From: Burkholderiaceae bacterium
GTDB lineage: Bacteria; Pseudomonadota; Gammaproteobacteria; Burkholderiales; Burkholderiaceae_D
DNA: 64,000 bases
Assembly: GCA_031291325.1 (NCBI GenBank)
Contig: JARLJG010000001.1
Coordinates: 1-64,000 of the forward strand
Direction of reading: 5' to 3'
Positions within the stretch are counted from its first letter, which is position 1; each line of letters opens with the position of its first letter. Shown here in pieces: positions 37,780 to 46,173 of the stretch. Made by a program: the position numbers and the translations under genes. The notes beneath the pieces were generated by a model. The model ran no database searches. It was not told the DNA's origin and saw nothing but the letters and a program-made list of their open reading frames with translations.

Positions 37780-37993
37780 GGTGCTTGAGTCCTTTTATAA
37801 ATTGAAATTAACGGCGGTTTCCCTGCGCATTTGGTGCGCATTTGCACAGCTTCGACGGCGAGGACGATCATCGCCCTCGGCCTGGCCGAACCTTATGTCG
37901 GTCGAATCTCGAGCCGGTCGAGGCGACGCGCTAACGCGCGCCTATCGGCACTCGGCAGTAATCGAGAGACAATCTGGAAAATTCAGGGGAAAA

Positions 37994-38386
37994 TCAGGAG
38001 ACGAGCGGAGGGGCGCGGGACTGCGCGGTGGACCATATGTAAAGCGGATGCGGGGATTGGTAAAAAAGAATCGGCGAAGCGTTGGAACCGGTTGCCACGG
38101 GAAGCGAGAACTCGATGGTCGGTGGCAAGCCGAACGAGCCGGCGTGGGTGAAACAGAATGGGCAATGCTCGGGATGCGTCGCTGTTCCAACCGGCGGACT
38201 TGACTTGAGATTCTGCCCATCCGCAACCTTTATCAGCTTGAAACCGCCGACTGAACAGATTTCCTGCCAGGAGGCGCGGGCATCGCGTGCCGCCGCGAAG
38301 GAAATCGACGGTGCAAGTAGCGACAACAGAACCGCGAAACTCGCGATCCAGGCGGTGAAATGCCTCGTTGCCTTGTTCATTCCCAT
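37994..38386 (-). CDS. DUF2946-like secreted protein
   Basis: 130 residues with a signal peptide (FTAWIASFAVLLSLLAPSIS, then FAAAR). HPEHCPFCFTHAG in the middle matches the His/Cys motif of the DUF2946 family, whose members often sit beside TonB-dependent copper receptors. That suggests metal binding (copper or heme-related) in the periplasm, unproven. First gene of the minus-strand metal-uptake block, with an FNR-type box about 70 bp upstream of its start. Confidence 0.75.
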   Translation of the reverse strand: MGMNKATRHFTAWIASFAVLLSLLAPSISFAAARDARASWQEICSVGGFKLIKVADGQNLKSSPPVGTATHPEHCPFCFTHAGSFGLPPTIEFSLPVATGSNASPILFYQSPHPLYIWSTAQSRAPPLVS

Positions 38387-38457
38387 CGAAATATCCTGAT
38401 CAAGCGGACGAAAAAACGCCGCCTGTTATATGATCGGCGAGAAAATGGACGAATTTA

Positions 38458-38471
38458 TTGATGCAGATCAA
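38458..38471 (-). promoter_or_regulatory. FNR/ANR-type binding site
   Basis: TTGAT-GCAG-ATCAA is a perfect match to the FNR/CRP-family consensus TTGAT-N4-ATCAA. A -10-like TATAAC (minus strand, 38430-38425) would place the site near -46, close to the usual class II position. Located between lipA and the DUF2946 gene, upstream of the latter. Confidence 0.55.
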
Positions 38472-38565
38472 ATTTTCAAATCAAATCCCTGACCCTTGCG
38501 ATTCAAACGACAAACGGGTGCTATGAAGCGGCGGTGCGCGCACACCTCCTGCGTTGAAATCTCAT

Positions 38566-39555
38566 TTACTTCTGACTTTTCACACCGACTTCAACACCAT
38601 GCGCCTGCTGATCCGCATGGTAACTGGAGCGCACCATCGCTCCCACCGCAGCGTGCGCGAAGCCCATTTTGTACGCTTCTTGCTCGAACATCTTGAAGGT
38701 ATCCGGGTGCACGTAGCGGCGCACCGGCAAGTGGTCGCCGCTGGGCATCAGGTATTGGCCGATGGTCAGCATGTCCACATCGTGGGCGCGCAGGTCGCGC
38801 ATTACTTGCAGGATTTCTTCGTCGGTTTCGCCCAGCCCGACCATGATGCCGGATTTGGTCGGCACGTTCGGTTGCAGCGCCTTGAAGCGTTTCAACAGAT
38901 CCAGCGAGTGTTGGTAATCCGATCCGGGGCGCGCTTCCTTGTACAGGCGCGGCGCGGTTTCCAGGTTATGGTTCATCACGTCGGGCGGGGTGGCAGCCAG
39001 GATTTCCAGCGCGCGCTCGATGCGGCCACGGAAATCGGGCGTGAGGATTTCGATGCGGGTGGCCGGCGACAAGGCGCGCACGCGGTTGATGCAGTCGGCA
39101 AAATGGCCGGCGCCGCCGTCGCGCAAATCGTCGCGGTCGACCGAGGTGATGACGACATAGTTCAGCTTCAGCGCGGCGATGGTCTTGGCCAGTTTTTCCG
39201 GCTCGTTGGCGTCGAGCGGGTCCGGGCGGCCGTGGCCGACATCGCAGAACGGGCAGCGCCGCGTGCATTTGTCGCCCATGATCATGAAGGTCGCGGTGCC
39301 TTTGCCGAAGCATTCGCCGATATTCGGGCAACTCGCTTCTTCGCATACCGTCACCAGGCTGTTGGCGCGCAGCACGTCCTTGATTTCATAAAAACGGGTC
39401 GATGGCGACGCGCCCTTGACGCGAATCCAGTCCGGCTTTTGCAAGCGCTCGGCAGGGACGATCTTGATCGGGATGCGGGCGGTCTTGCCTGCGCCTTTTT
39501 GCTTTTCGTTCGGGTTGTATTGGGAAGATGGCGGCGGCGTGGTGTCGGATGTCAT
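38566..39555 (-). CDS. lipA: Lipoyl synthase
   Basis: Radical SAM enzyme that inserts two sulfurs into protein-bound octanoyl groups to make lipoate. 329 residues with both iron-sulfur signatures: [12 protein letters not shown] for the sacrificed auxiliary cluster and CTRRCPFC for the radical SAM cluster, and the C-terminal RSSYHADQQ with the Arg-Ser-Ser-Tyr ligand motif. Preceded on the same strand by lipB with a 64 bp gap, the standard lipB-lipA pair. Confidence 0.98.
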   Translation of the reverse strand: MTSDTTPPPSSQYNPNEKQKGAGKTARIPIKIVPAERLQKPDWIRVKGASPSTRFYEIKDVLRANSLVTVCEEASCPNIGECFGKGTATFMIMGDKCTRRCPFCDVGHGRPDPLDANEPEKLAKTIAALKLNYVVITSVDRDDLRDGGAGHFADCINRVRALSPATRIEILTPDFRGRIERALEILAATPPDVMNHNLETAPRLYKEARPGSDYQHSLDLLKRFKALQPNVPTKSGIMVGLGETDEEILQVMRDLRAHDVDMLTIGQYLMPSGDHLPVRRYVHPDTFKMFEQEAYKMGFAHAAVGAMVRSSYHADQQAHGVEVGVKSQK

Positions 39556-39619
39556 GGTGCGAAGCGCTTGTCGTTTAAGTCGAGTCGGCCGAGGCCGGAT
39601 AAAGGGTGTGGTTGCGGGT

Positions 39620-40270
39620 TCAGCCGAGTTGTTTCGCCAGCGCGTCGGCCAGCGCCATTTGCACGTCCGGCAACGCGGCGTCGACGCCGAGGGTTTTCAT
39701 GTCGACCGTGGCCAAGCCTTGGTAGCCGCACGGATTGATCCAGGAAAACGGCGCCAAATCCATCGCCACGTTCAAGGACACGCCGTGGTAGGTGCAGCCG
39801 TTGCCGCGTACTTTCAAGCCGAGCGCGGCAATTTTTGCGCCTTGCCAACGGCCTGCGGCGACGTAGATGCCGGGCGCGCCGGGCTTGCGCTCACCGACCA
39901 GATTATACGCCGCCAGCGTGTCGATCACCGCTTGCTCGATTTTGTGCACGAACTCGCGCGAGAACAGGCGCCCGCCGGGTTTGCTGCGGCGCAAATCGAT
40001 AAGCAGGTAGATCACGACCTGGCCCGGCCCGTGATAGGTCACTTCGCCGCCGCGATCGGTTTGCACGACGGGAATCGCATGCGCGTCCAGTATGTGCGCC
40101 GGATCGGCGGCCAGGCCGAGCGTATAGACTGGCGGGTGTTCGACAATCCACAATTGGTTTGGCGTGTCGGCAGTGCGCGCATCGGTATAGGCGCGCATTG
40201 CGGCGAAACTGGTTTCGTAGGGTTCAACGCCGCGCTGGACGATGGAAATTGCGGTGGACGATGCTGACAT
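39620..40270 (-). CDS. lipB: Octanoyl-ACP:protein octanoyltransferase
   Basis: Transfers octanoate from ACP to lipoyl domains, the step before LipA. 216 residues. The family signature [19 protein letters not shown], the catalytic Lys in [12 protein letters not shown] and Cys in [10 protein letters not shown] are present. The start [14 protein letters not shown] is supported by length. Upstream lies a family B repeat element, which together with a LysR/DUF2917 pair separates lipB from ybeD and dacA. Confidence 0.97.
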   Translation of the reverse strand: MSASSTAISIVQRGVEPYETSFAAMRAYTDARTADTPNQLWIVEHPPVYTLGLAADPAHILDAHAIPVVQTDRGGEVTYHGPGQVVIYLLIDLRRSKPGGRLFSREFVHKIEQAVIDTLAAYNLVGERKPGAPGIYVAAGRWQGAKIAALGLKVRGNGCTYHGVSLNVAMDLAPFSWINPCGYQGLATVDMKTLGVDAALPDVQMALADALAKQLG

Positions 40271-40325
40271 AGACCGCCAGTGTACCGAATTTGGCGCAAG
40301 CCGTCAGGGCGGCGCAATCTTTGCC

Positions 40326-40558
40326 CAGGGCCGGAGCATCAAAATTCCAATGAATTCAATGCGATAACGTGTCCCCTCCCCTTTGCAGGGGCGCCCGGCG
40401 AGGGGGAGGGCTAGGGAGGGGGTAGTGCGGTCGAGATACGTAATGCGGTAATTTGAGCGCTCTACCCCCATCCCAACCTACCCCCTACGCCGGGCGCCCC
40501 TGCAAAGGGGAAGGAGTGTAAGTGCCTAATTTGCGTTAAATTTGATGCTCCGGCCCTG
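40326..40558. repeat. MITE-like element, family B, copy 1 (233 bp)
   Basis: Terminal inverted repeats CAGGGCCGGAGCATCAAA (40326-40343) and TTTGATGCTCCGGCCCTG (40541-40558) match perfectly over 18 bp. The flanks AATCTTTGCC (40316-40325) and AGTCCTTGCC (40559-40568) match at 8 of 10, an aged target-site duplication. Inside, a perfect 23 bp inverted repeat (40378-40400 and 40488-40510) encloses GC-rich polypurine/polypyrimidine tracts. No coding capacity. Related copies lie at 45915-46118 and, as a core, at 10907-11039. Confidence 0.88.
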
Positions 40559-40590
40559 AGTCCTTGCCCTGGAATTGCGCCGGTGCTTGC

Positions 40591-40914
40591 TCAGCAGCTT
40601 GCGGGTTTCGAGTTCGATTCGGTGCCGCTGGCGAAGGCGCGCAACGGCGCAAAAAAATCGAAAGAGCGGTGGCCGTCGCGCGCGTAGGGCAGGCTGACGC
40701 GGCTATCTTGCTTGTCGGCTTCGATCACGATCAAGCGACCGGCTTCGACCGTGATCGATTCGCCAACTTGCAGCCAATAATCGTCCTTCGATCCTTCCAC
40801 CGTGATCCATACTTTGCCGGAGGTAACGATCAACATTTCGGCCTGGTTGGACATGCCGGACACGGTCGTGCCAGCGTCGATGCAAAGTGACGAATTTGTG
40901 AATTGTTTTCTCAT
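40591..40914 (-). CDS. DUF2917 protein
   Basis: 107-residue cupin-like small protein of the DUF2917 family, function unknown. CIDAGTTVSG, VWITVEGSKDDYWLQVGESI and AGRLIVIEA are characteristic. Divergent from a LysR (GcvA-like) gene with 145 bp between them, an arrangement often seen for this family and suggestive of regulation by the LysR protein. An AGGAG site (complement of 40923-40927) precedes the start. Confidence 0.85.
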   Translation of the reverse strand: MRKQFTNSSLCIDAGTTVSGMSNQAEMLIVTSGKVWITVEGSKDDYWLQVGESITVEAGRLIVIEADKQDSRVSLPYARDGHRSFDFFAPLRAFASGTESNSKPASC

Positions 40915-41059
40915 GACAAAATGCTCCTATAATAGAGTCCTGGGCAACTCAGTGCGTTTTCACTGGGAGCTTTGCAGGATTTAAGTCATTGTAGAGTTTG
41001 TTGCGCTGCAAGAGAAACGATATATTTTCGCAATCTTTGCTAATTTTATTCACATAAAA

Positions 41060-42028
41060 ATGAACGATCTCCAACGTTTGCCGAACCTGGCCGCGCTGCG
41101 CGCGTTCGAGGCTGCAGCGCGACATGAAAATTTCTCGCGGGCGGCAGAGGAAATCCATCTGACGCACGGGGCGATCAGCCATCAAATCCGCGCGCTGGAA
41201 GAGGATTTGGGCGTGCAGCTCTTCCATCGGAACGGCAAACGCATCGCCATCACGCCGGAGGGGCAGCGCTTTGCGACTATCGTGCGCAGATCGTTGCAGG
41301 ACATCGCTGTTGCTGCGGCGGAATTGAAAAGCAGCGCCAAGGTCAAGCGCTTGACGATTTCGGCGCTGCCATCGTTTGCTGCGCGCTGGCTGGCGATGCG
41401 CTTGGGCAAATTCATCGACCGCAATCCCGACGTCGAAGTCACCTTGCAGTCCAGCGCGCACATGGTCGACTTGAATCGTGGCGATGTCGATGTCGGCATC
41501 CGCTTCGGCAGCCGCAGTGGCAGCTATCCGGGCGTGTCGCAGGAATTCCTGATGGGGGACTATTACTACCCGGTGGTCAGTCCGCGCTTTCGCGGCGGCA
41601 ATTTGCCGAAGACGCCGGACGATCTGGAGGAGGACATGCTATTGCGGTCGGACGATCGCGACGAGCCGTGGGACCTGTGGCTGGCCGAGGCCGGCATCGA
41701 TTTGCATGTGCCGCCCGGCGGGCTGGTGTTTACCGATTCGTCGATGTTGATTCGTTCGGTGGCCGATGGAAACGGCATCGGGATGGCGCGCCACGTGATT
41801 GCGATTCAGGAAATTGCCGCAGGCGAGCTGGTGCGTCTGTTCGATCTGGCGGTGCCTTGCCCGCAAGCCTATTATCTGGCCTATACGCAGCAAGGGATAT
41901 CGAAACCGCAGGTGCAGGCATTTCGCGATTGGATGCTGGCCGAAGTCGCGCAATTCAAGCAGGAGCCGGTCTGGCCGGCAGGCGGCGAACCGCGCTACCG
42001 CGAAGTGCCCGCTACAACACTACTTTGA
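41060..42028 (+). CDS. LysR-family regulator, GcvA-like
   Basis: 322 residues: N-terminal winged helix (about 8-66; RAFEAAARHENFSRAAEEIHLTHGAISHQIRALE) and a periplasmic-binding-like effector domain. The opening LPNLAALRAFEAAARH and the effector domain phrases are typical of the GcvA subgroup. Divergent DUF2917 is the probable target. Its 3' end overlaps the convergent ybeD by 17 bp. It interrupts the usual dacA-ybeD-lipB-lipA order. Confidence 0.93.
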   Translation: MNDLQRLPNLAALRAFEAAARHENFSRAAEEIHLTHGAISHQIRALEEDLGVQLFHRNGKRIAITPEGQRFATIVRRSLQDIAVAAAELKSSAKVKRLTISALPSFAARWLAMRLGKFIDRNPDVEVTLQSSAHMVDLNRGDVDVGIRFGSRSGSYPGVSQEFLMGDYYYPVVSPRFRGGNLPKTPDDLEEDMLLRSDDRDEPWDLWLAEAGIDLHVPPGGLVFTDSSMLIRSVADGNGIGMARHVIAIQEIAAGELVRLFDLAVPCPQAYYLAYTQQGISKPQVQAFRDWMLAEVAQFKQEPVWPAGGEPRYREVPATTLL

Positions 42029-42281
42029 CCATCGGATGCGACGATAGCGCGCGATACAGGTTGTCCAACTGTTCGCGGCTGGTGGCGCGCACCGTCACTG
42101 TCAACGACAAATACGTGCCCTTGGACGATGGCCGCATTTCCATCTTGCCCGCATGAAAGTCGGGATCGTGCGAAACCACCAGCTCGACGATGGTTTGCGC
42201 GAACGTTTCGTGCATCGCCCCCATTACTTTGATGGGGAAGTCGCTTGGGTATTCGATCAGGCTGTCGCTTGGTGCGGGCAT
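42012..42281 (-). CDS. ybeD: DUF493/YbeD family protein
   Basis: 89-residue member of the DUF493 family with an ACT-like ferredoxin fold, thought to be regulatory. LIEYPSDFPIKVMGA at the N-terminus and the VTVRATSREQLDNLYRALSSHPMVKVVL end are diagnostic. It follows dacA by 52 bp on the same strand, as in E. coli dacA-ybeD-lipB, and overlaps the end of the convergent LysR gene. Confidence 0.92.
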   Translation of the reverse strand: MPAPSDSLIEYPSDFPIKVMGAMHETFAQTIVELVVSHDPDFHAGKMEMRPSSKGTYLSLTVTVRATSREQLDNLYRALSSHPMVKVVL

Positions 42282-42333
42282 CGGTCAGGCTTTTGCGTGG
42301 TTTTAAGTGAAGTTATATGTGGGTTGACCTGCA

Positions 42334-43485
42334 TTATTTCAACCACAGGCGCACGGAATCCCATGCGCGCCCGAAAATCGTGGCTTGATTGACTTGTTCC
42401 AGCGCCACGACCGGCAATTCGCTCAACGGTTTGCCGTCCGGCAGCATCAGCGTCAATGAGCCAACCTTGCTGCCTAGCGCCACCGGCGCCACCAGCGGGT
42501 CCTTGTGCGTCAACACCGGCTTCAATTTGTCGCCGACGCCCTTGGGCACGGTCATGTAGATGTCGTGGTCGAAGCCGATCTTGACTTGATTCTGGCTACC
42601 CTTCCACACTTCTTCGCTGGCCAGGGTTTGGCCTTTTTCGTACAGCTTGACGGTGTCGAAATTCTGGAAGCCCCAGTTCAACAGCTTTTGGCTTTCCTGC
42701 GACCGCGCCTGGTCCGACGCGGTGCCGAGCACGACCGCAATCAGGCGGCGCTCGCCGCTCTTGCCATTCGGGCGCTTGGCTGACGCAATCATGCAAAATC
42801 CTGCGCCCTCGGTATGGCCGGTTTTCAAGCCGTCGACGGTCGGATCCAGCCACAGCAGGCGGTTGCGGTTTTGCTGCGTGATCTTGTTATAGGTGAATTC
42901 CTTGACCGAGTCGATCTTGTAGAATTCCGGGTAGTCGACGATCTCATGCAACGCCAGGATCGACAAGTCTTGCGCAGTCGAATAGTTGTTCGGGCTGGGC
43001 AAGCCGTGCGGATTGCTGAAGTGCGTCGATTTCAAGCCCATGCGTTCGGCTTCGCGGTTCATCAAGACGGCGAAGGTTTCTTCGCTGCCGGCCACTGCTT
43101 CGGACAAGGCCACTGCCGCGTCGTTGCCGGACTGCACCATCAAGCCGTATAGCAAATCGTTGATCTTGACCGGCGTGGCCGGATCGATGAACATCTTCGA
43201 GCTGCTGGGGTCGACCTTCCACGCATGCGTGGACACATTGACCATTTGATTCAAGTCAAGCTTCTTGTCCTTGAGCGCTTCGAACACCAGGTAGGCCGTC
43301 ATGATTTTGGTCAACGAGGCCGGTTCGATGCGCATGTCCGGGTTTTGCGATGCCAATACCTGGCCGCTGGTGGCATCGAGCAAGAGCCAGGATTTTGCCG
43401 CGATGGTCGGTGGCGGGACGGTCTGTGCAACGGCGACGGATATCGATAAAACGGCGGCGGTGAGTGCTGCAAATAATTTTTTCAT
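42334..43485 (-). CDS. dacA: D-alanyl-D-alanine carboxypeptidase (PBP5/6 type)
   Basis: Low-molecular-weight penicillin-binding protein that trims the terminal D-Ala of peptidoglycan stem peptides. 383 residues with a signal peptide (1-20, cleaved before QTVPPP), active-site SLTK (Ser57-Lys60), SGN (119-121) and KTG (221-223), then the C-terminal beta domain and an amphipathic membrane anchor (near GRAWDSVRLWLK). All catalytic motifs are intact. Upstream of ybeD on the same strand. Confidence 0.97.
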   Translation of the reverse strand: MKKLFAALTAAVLSISVAVAQTVPPPTIAAKSWLLLDATSGQVLASQNPDMRIEPASLTKIMTAYLVFEALKDKKLDLNQMVNVSTHAWKVDPSSSKMFIDPATPVKINDLLYGLMVQSGNDAAVALSEAVAGSEETFAVLMNREAERMGLKSTHFSNPHGLPSPNNYSTAQDLSILALHEIVDYPEFYKIDSVKEFTYNKITQQNRNRLLWLDPTVDGLKTGHTEGAGFCMIASAKRPNGKSGERRLIAVVLGTASDQARSQESQKLLNWGFQNFDTVKLYEKGQTLASEEVWKGSQNQVKIGFDHDIYMTVPKGVGDKLKPVLTHKDPLVAPVALGSKVGSLTLMLPDGKPLSELPVVALEQVNQATIFGRAWDSVRLWLK

Positions 43486-43641
43486 GAAATAGTGTGGGTA
43501 TTCCTGTTGCCTGCAACAGGAATACTGATTCAGTAAACCAGACGAGAGGTGGATTATAGCGCTGCGGAAGGCCTTGGCCCATAAATCGCGACCTTATTCG
43601 ACCATCTCAATGGCACTTGGTTCCGCAGGGGTGCGTAATTA

Positions 43642-44277
43642 TCACCGATGCCACAAATCGGTGACGGCGGATTTTATATGATGCAATTTGCGGTGGAAGA
43701 AGTGGTCGCCGCCCGGAATCACGATCACCGGCAAGTCTTGCGGCCTGGCCCAGTCGAACACGTCGAGCAAGGGGATGGTGTCGTCCACTTCGCCGTGGAT
43801 CAGGATGGTGTTGGCCGGCACTGTCGGCATCGGCCACTTGCCGGCAGCGGTGCCGACCAGCACCAGCCGTTCGGCGGGCGCGCCTTGCTGCGTCAAGCGC
43901 CCTTGCAACTGCGCCTGCACGAAGGTGCCGAATGAAAATCCGCCCAAGGCCAGCGGCAGGCCCGGATAGCGCCGCTGCATCTCGGCCAGCAGGATTTCCA
44001 TGTCGTCGGTTTCGCCGCTGCCGCCGTCATGCACGCCGCCCGACTTGCCGACGCCGCGAAAATTCATGCGCGCGGTGGCGTAGCCAAGGCCGACGAACGC
44101 GCGCGTCAAGGTCTGCGTCACCTTGTTGTCCATCGTGCCGCCATACAGCGGGTGCGGATGCGCGACCAGCGCAATGCCGCGCGGCGTCGGGTATTTCGAT
44201 TGATCGGGCAGGCCGAGCGCGCATTGCAGCGGGCCGACCGCGCCTTCGATAAAGAAGAATTCGGTGTGACTATTCAT
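43642..44277 (-). CDS. Alpha/beta-hydrolase (dienelactone/CocE-like, YfrE type)
   Basis: 211 residues from MNSHTEFFFIEG, chosen because upstream codons out to 44442 encode no family sequence and run into the ferredoxin gene. Conserved parts: VAHPHPLYGGTMDNKV, ARMNFRGVGKSGG, LALGGFSFGTFVQAQ (nucleophile elbow GFSFG, Ser), ILIHGEVDDTIPLLD and PGGDHFFHRKL (acid and His). Cytoplasmic; substrate unknown. It lies 17 bp after the ferredoxin gene, suggesting co-transcription. Confidence 0.88.
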   Translation of the reverse strand: MNSHTEFFFIEGAVGPLQCALGLPDQSKYPTPRGIALVAHPHPLYGGTMDNKVTQTLTRAFVGLGYATARMNFRGVGKSGGVHDGGSGETDDMEILLAEMQRRYPGLPLALGGFSFGTFVQAQLQGRLTQQGAPAERLVLVGTAAGKWPMPTVPANTILIHGEVDDTIPLLDVFDWARPQDLPVIVIPGGDHFFHRKLHHIKSAVTDLWHR

Positions 44278-44294
44278 TGACGATTGACCACTGA

Positions 44295-44615
44295 CTATCG
44301 GATTTGCAAGCGTTCGACGATTTTGCCGCCAATCAAGTGGACATCGATGATCTCGTCGATATCCTGATTGTCGACATAGGTGTACCAAGTGCCCTGCGGG
44401 TAGACCACCAGCACCGGGCCTTGTTCGCAGCGGTCCAGGCAACCGGCCTTGTTGATGCGGATTTTCCCCTGGCCGTTCAAGTCGAGTTGCTTGATGCGGC
44501 GCTTCGCGTGTTCTTGCGCCGCTTGCGCGTTATGGTCGCTGCAGCAAGGGCGACCGTCGTCGCGCGTGTTCATGCAGAAAAAAACGTGTTGCTTGAAGTA
44601 TAAATCGTCGCTCAT
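44295..44615 (-). CDS. Thioredoxin-like [2Fe-2S] ferredoxin
   Basis: 106-residue protein of the thioredoxin-fold 2Fe-2S type. Candidate ligands are Cys14, Cys24/25, Cys59 and Cys63 (HVFFCMNTR, RPCCSDH, AGCLDRCEQGP), spacing as in the shethna-type family. Acts as an electron carrier, partner unknown. Starts 67 bp beyond the end of the VanZ gene and precedes the hydrolase gene on the same strand. Confidence 0.9.
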   Translation of the reverse strand: MSDDLYFKQHVFFCMNTRDDGRPCCSDHNAQAAQEHAKRRIKQLDLNGQGKIRINKAGCLDRCEQGPVLVVYPQGTWYTYVDNQDIDEIIDVHLIGGKIVERLQIR

Positions 44616-44682
44616 GGTAATTTCTTAAATGCATTGCCAGAACGAGATGATACACCGCGTTCAGATTGTGTTCAGATCGCGT

Positions 44683-45828
44683 TCAGGCCGTCTGCCCGAC
44701 CTGCCTGGGCAAATGCAATAGAAACCATAATGCAAAGATCGGCCACCAGAGCGATAAAAATTGCGCAGCGCCGTTGAAATTGAGGAATTGCCCCTGTGCC
44801 CAGGTTTGCAGCGTGGCGATGAAATAGGGATTGGTCGGCGCCAGATTGACTGCAAGCATGCTTAGCGCCAACATCAGGATGGCGACGCGGCGCTGCGCCT
44901 TTGGCGAGGCCAGCACCATTCCCGCCAACAGCACCAATCCCACCATCAAGCCGGCTTTTGCACCCGGAGTAAACCAGGCAGACGCATTGGCCGGGCCGAA
45001 GAATAATGCGCTTGCCATCGATTTCACGGCGATTGCAGCGCCCAGCAAGAGCAAGGCAAGCGGCGCCCTGGGGGCCGGTTCGCGCATCAGTCCAAACAGC
45101 ATCAAGACCGCGCCGACCAGGCTGCAGGCCGAGATAAACGTCTCCGCCAGCCAATATTGCTCGATGTCGATTTGCCGCCCAAAGCGCAGCAAATCGCCGA
45201 TATCGATCTCGCTTGCCAGCCATTGCGACAGCCAGTCGGAGACGATCGGCGCCATCTGCCCGTGGCCGAACAGGTATTCCTGCGGGTAGATTTGCGCCAG
45301 CGGCCAGAGCGCCAGCACGATCAAGCCTTGGCTTGCTTGCGGCACGAACCAGCGCCGCCGCAGCAACAGGATCGGGCTATCCTGCAACAAGAGCGGCGTC
45401 AACAGCGCCGCCGCCGCCGCGCCGATGCAAACGCCAAGGCTATTGGTCAGCAAATCCAGATTGGAAGCGACGCGGCTGGGAAGATAGGTTTGCACTGCTT
45501 CCATCGTGCCCGACGTCAGGACGCCGCAAACGGTCGCCAGCAGCGCCGCCGCTGCGCCGCGCACATGCGGGTAAAAGGAACCCACCAGCAACATGCCGAA
45601 TGGAATATAGCCGATTATGTTGATTGCCAGATCGAAGGCGGTCCAATAGCGCGGCAAGGGCGCCGACAGGTAAGCCAGTGGCGCAATGCCGATATCGCGC
45701 CAGCCGGAAAACGGAAACCAGCTCGCGTAGACGATCAGCAATGCGTACGCCAGCAATCCGGCGCGCGCAAATGCCGACGGCGCGGCGCGCTCGCGATCTG
45801 GTTTTTCAGGCAGTGCAATCTTCAACAT
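44683..45828 (-). CDS. VanZ-family membrane protein
   Basis: 381 residues with about ten hydrophobic helices. The N-terminal half is a VanZ-like domain (ALLIVYASWFPFSGW, DLAINIIGYIPFGMLL, VQTYLPSRVASNLDLLTNSLG), and the second half is an extra helical bundle of unknown role. VanZ lowers teicoplanin susceptibility in enterococci, but in proteobacteria the function is unknown. The AVKSMASALFFGPANASAW segment is unusual among known members. Confidence 0.87.
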   Translation of the reverse strand: MLKIALPEKPDRERAAPSAFARAGLLAYALLIVYASWFPFSGWRDIGIAPLAYLSAPLPRYWTAFDLAINIIGYIPFGMLLVGSFYPHVRGAAAALLATVCGVLTSGTMEAVQTYLPSRVASNLDLLTNSLGVCIGAAAAALLTPLLLQDSPILLLRRRWFVPQASQGLIVLALWPLAQIYPQEYLFGHGQMAPIVSDWLSQWLASEIDIGDLLRFGRQIDIEQYWLAETFISACSLVGAVLMLFGLMREPAPRAPLALLLLGAAIAVKSMASALFFGPANASAWFTPGAKAGLMVGLVLLAGMVLASPKAQRRVAILMLALSMLAVNLAPTNPYFIATLQTWAQGQFLNFNGAAQFLSLWWPIFALWFLLHLPRQVGQTA

Positions 45829-45914
45829 TCGCTAAGTTTAAGGGAGAATGAGGGCGCAGTCATGGAAAGTAATGATATGGAACAATGCGTCGCGCCGCCG
45901 ATTTCATCCGATTC

Positions 45915-46118
45915 CAGGGCCGAGCATCAAAATTCCAATGAATTCAATGTGATAACGTGTTCCCTCCCCCTTGCAGGGGGAGGGCTAGGGAGGGGGTAGT
46001 GAGGTCGAGATACATGGTGCGGTAATTTGGGCGCTCTACCCCCATCCCAACCTTCCCCCTGCAAAGGGGAAGGAGTGTATGTGCCTGATTTTGAGCTAAA
46101 TTTGATGCTTCGGCCCTG
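45915..46118. repeat. MITE-like element, family B, copy 2 (204 bp)
   Basis: Ends CAGGGCCGAGCATCAAA (45915-45931) and TTTGATGCTTCGGCCCTG (46101-46118) match those of the 40326 element. Direct flanks CATCCGATTC (45905-45914) and CATCCGATTC (46119-46128) are identical, a clean 10 bp target-site duplication. The interior is shorter than in copy 1. No coding capacity. It lies just upstream of birA. Confidence 0.9.
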
Positions 46119-46173
46119 CATCCGATTCGCATCAAGCTACCGGGATGCCAGCCATGCCGTTACAATATCGGGT

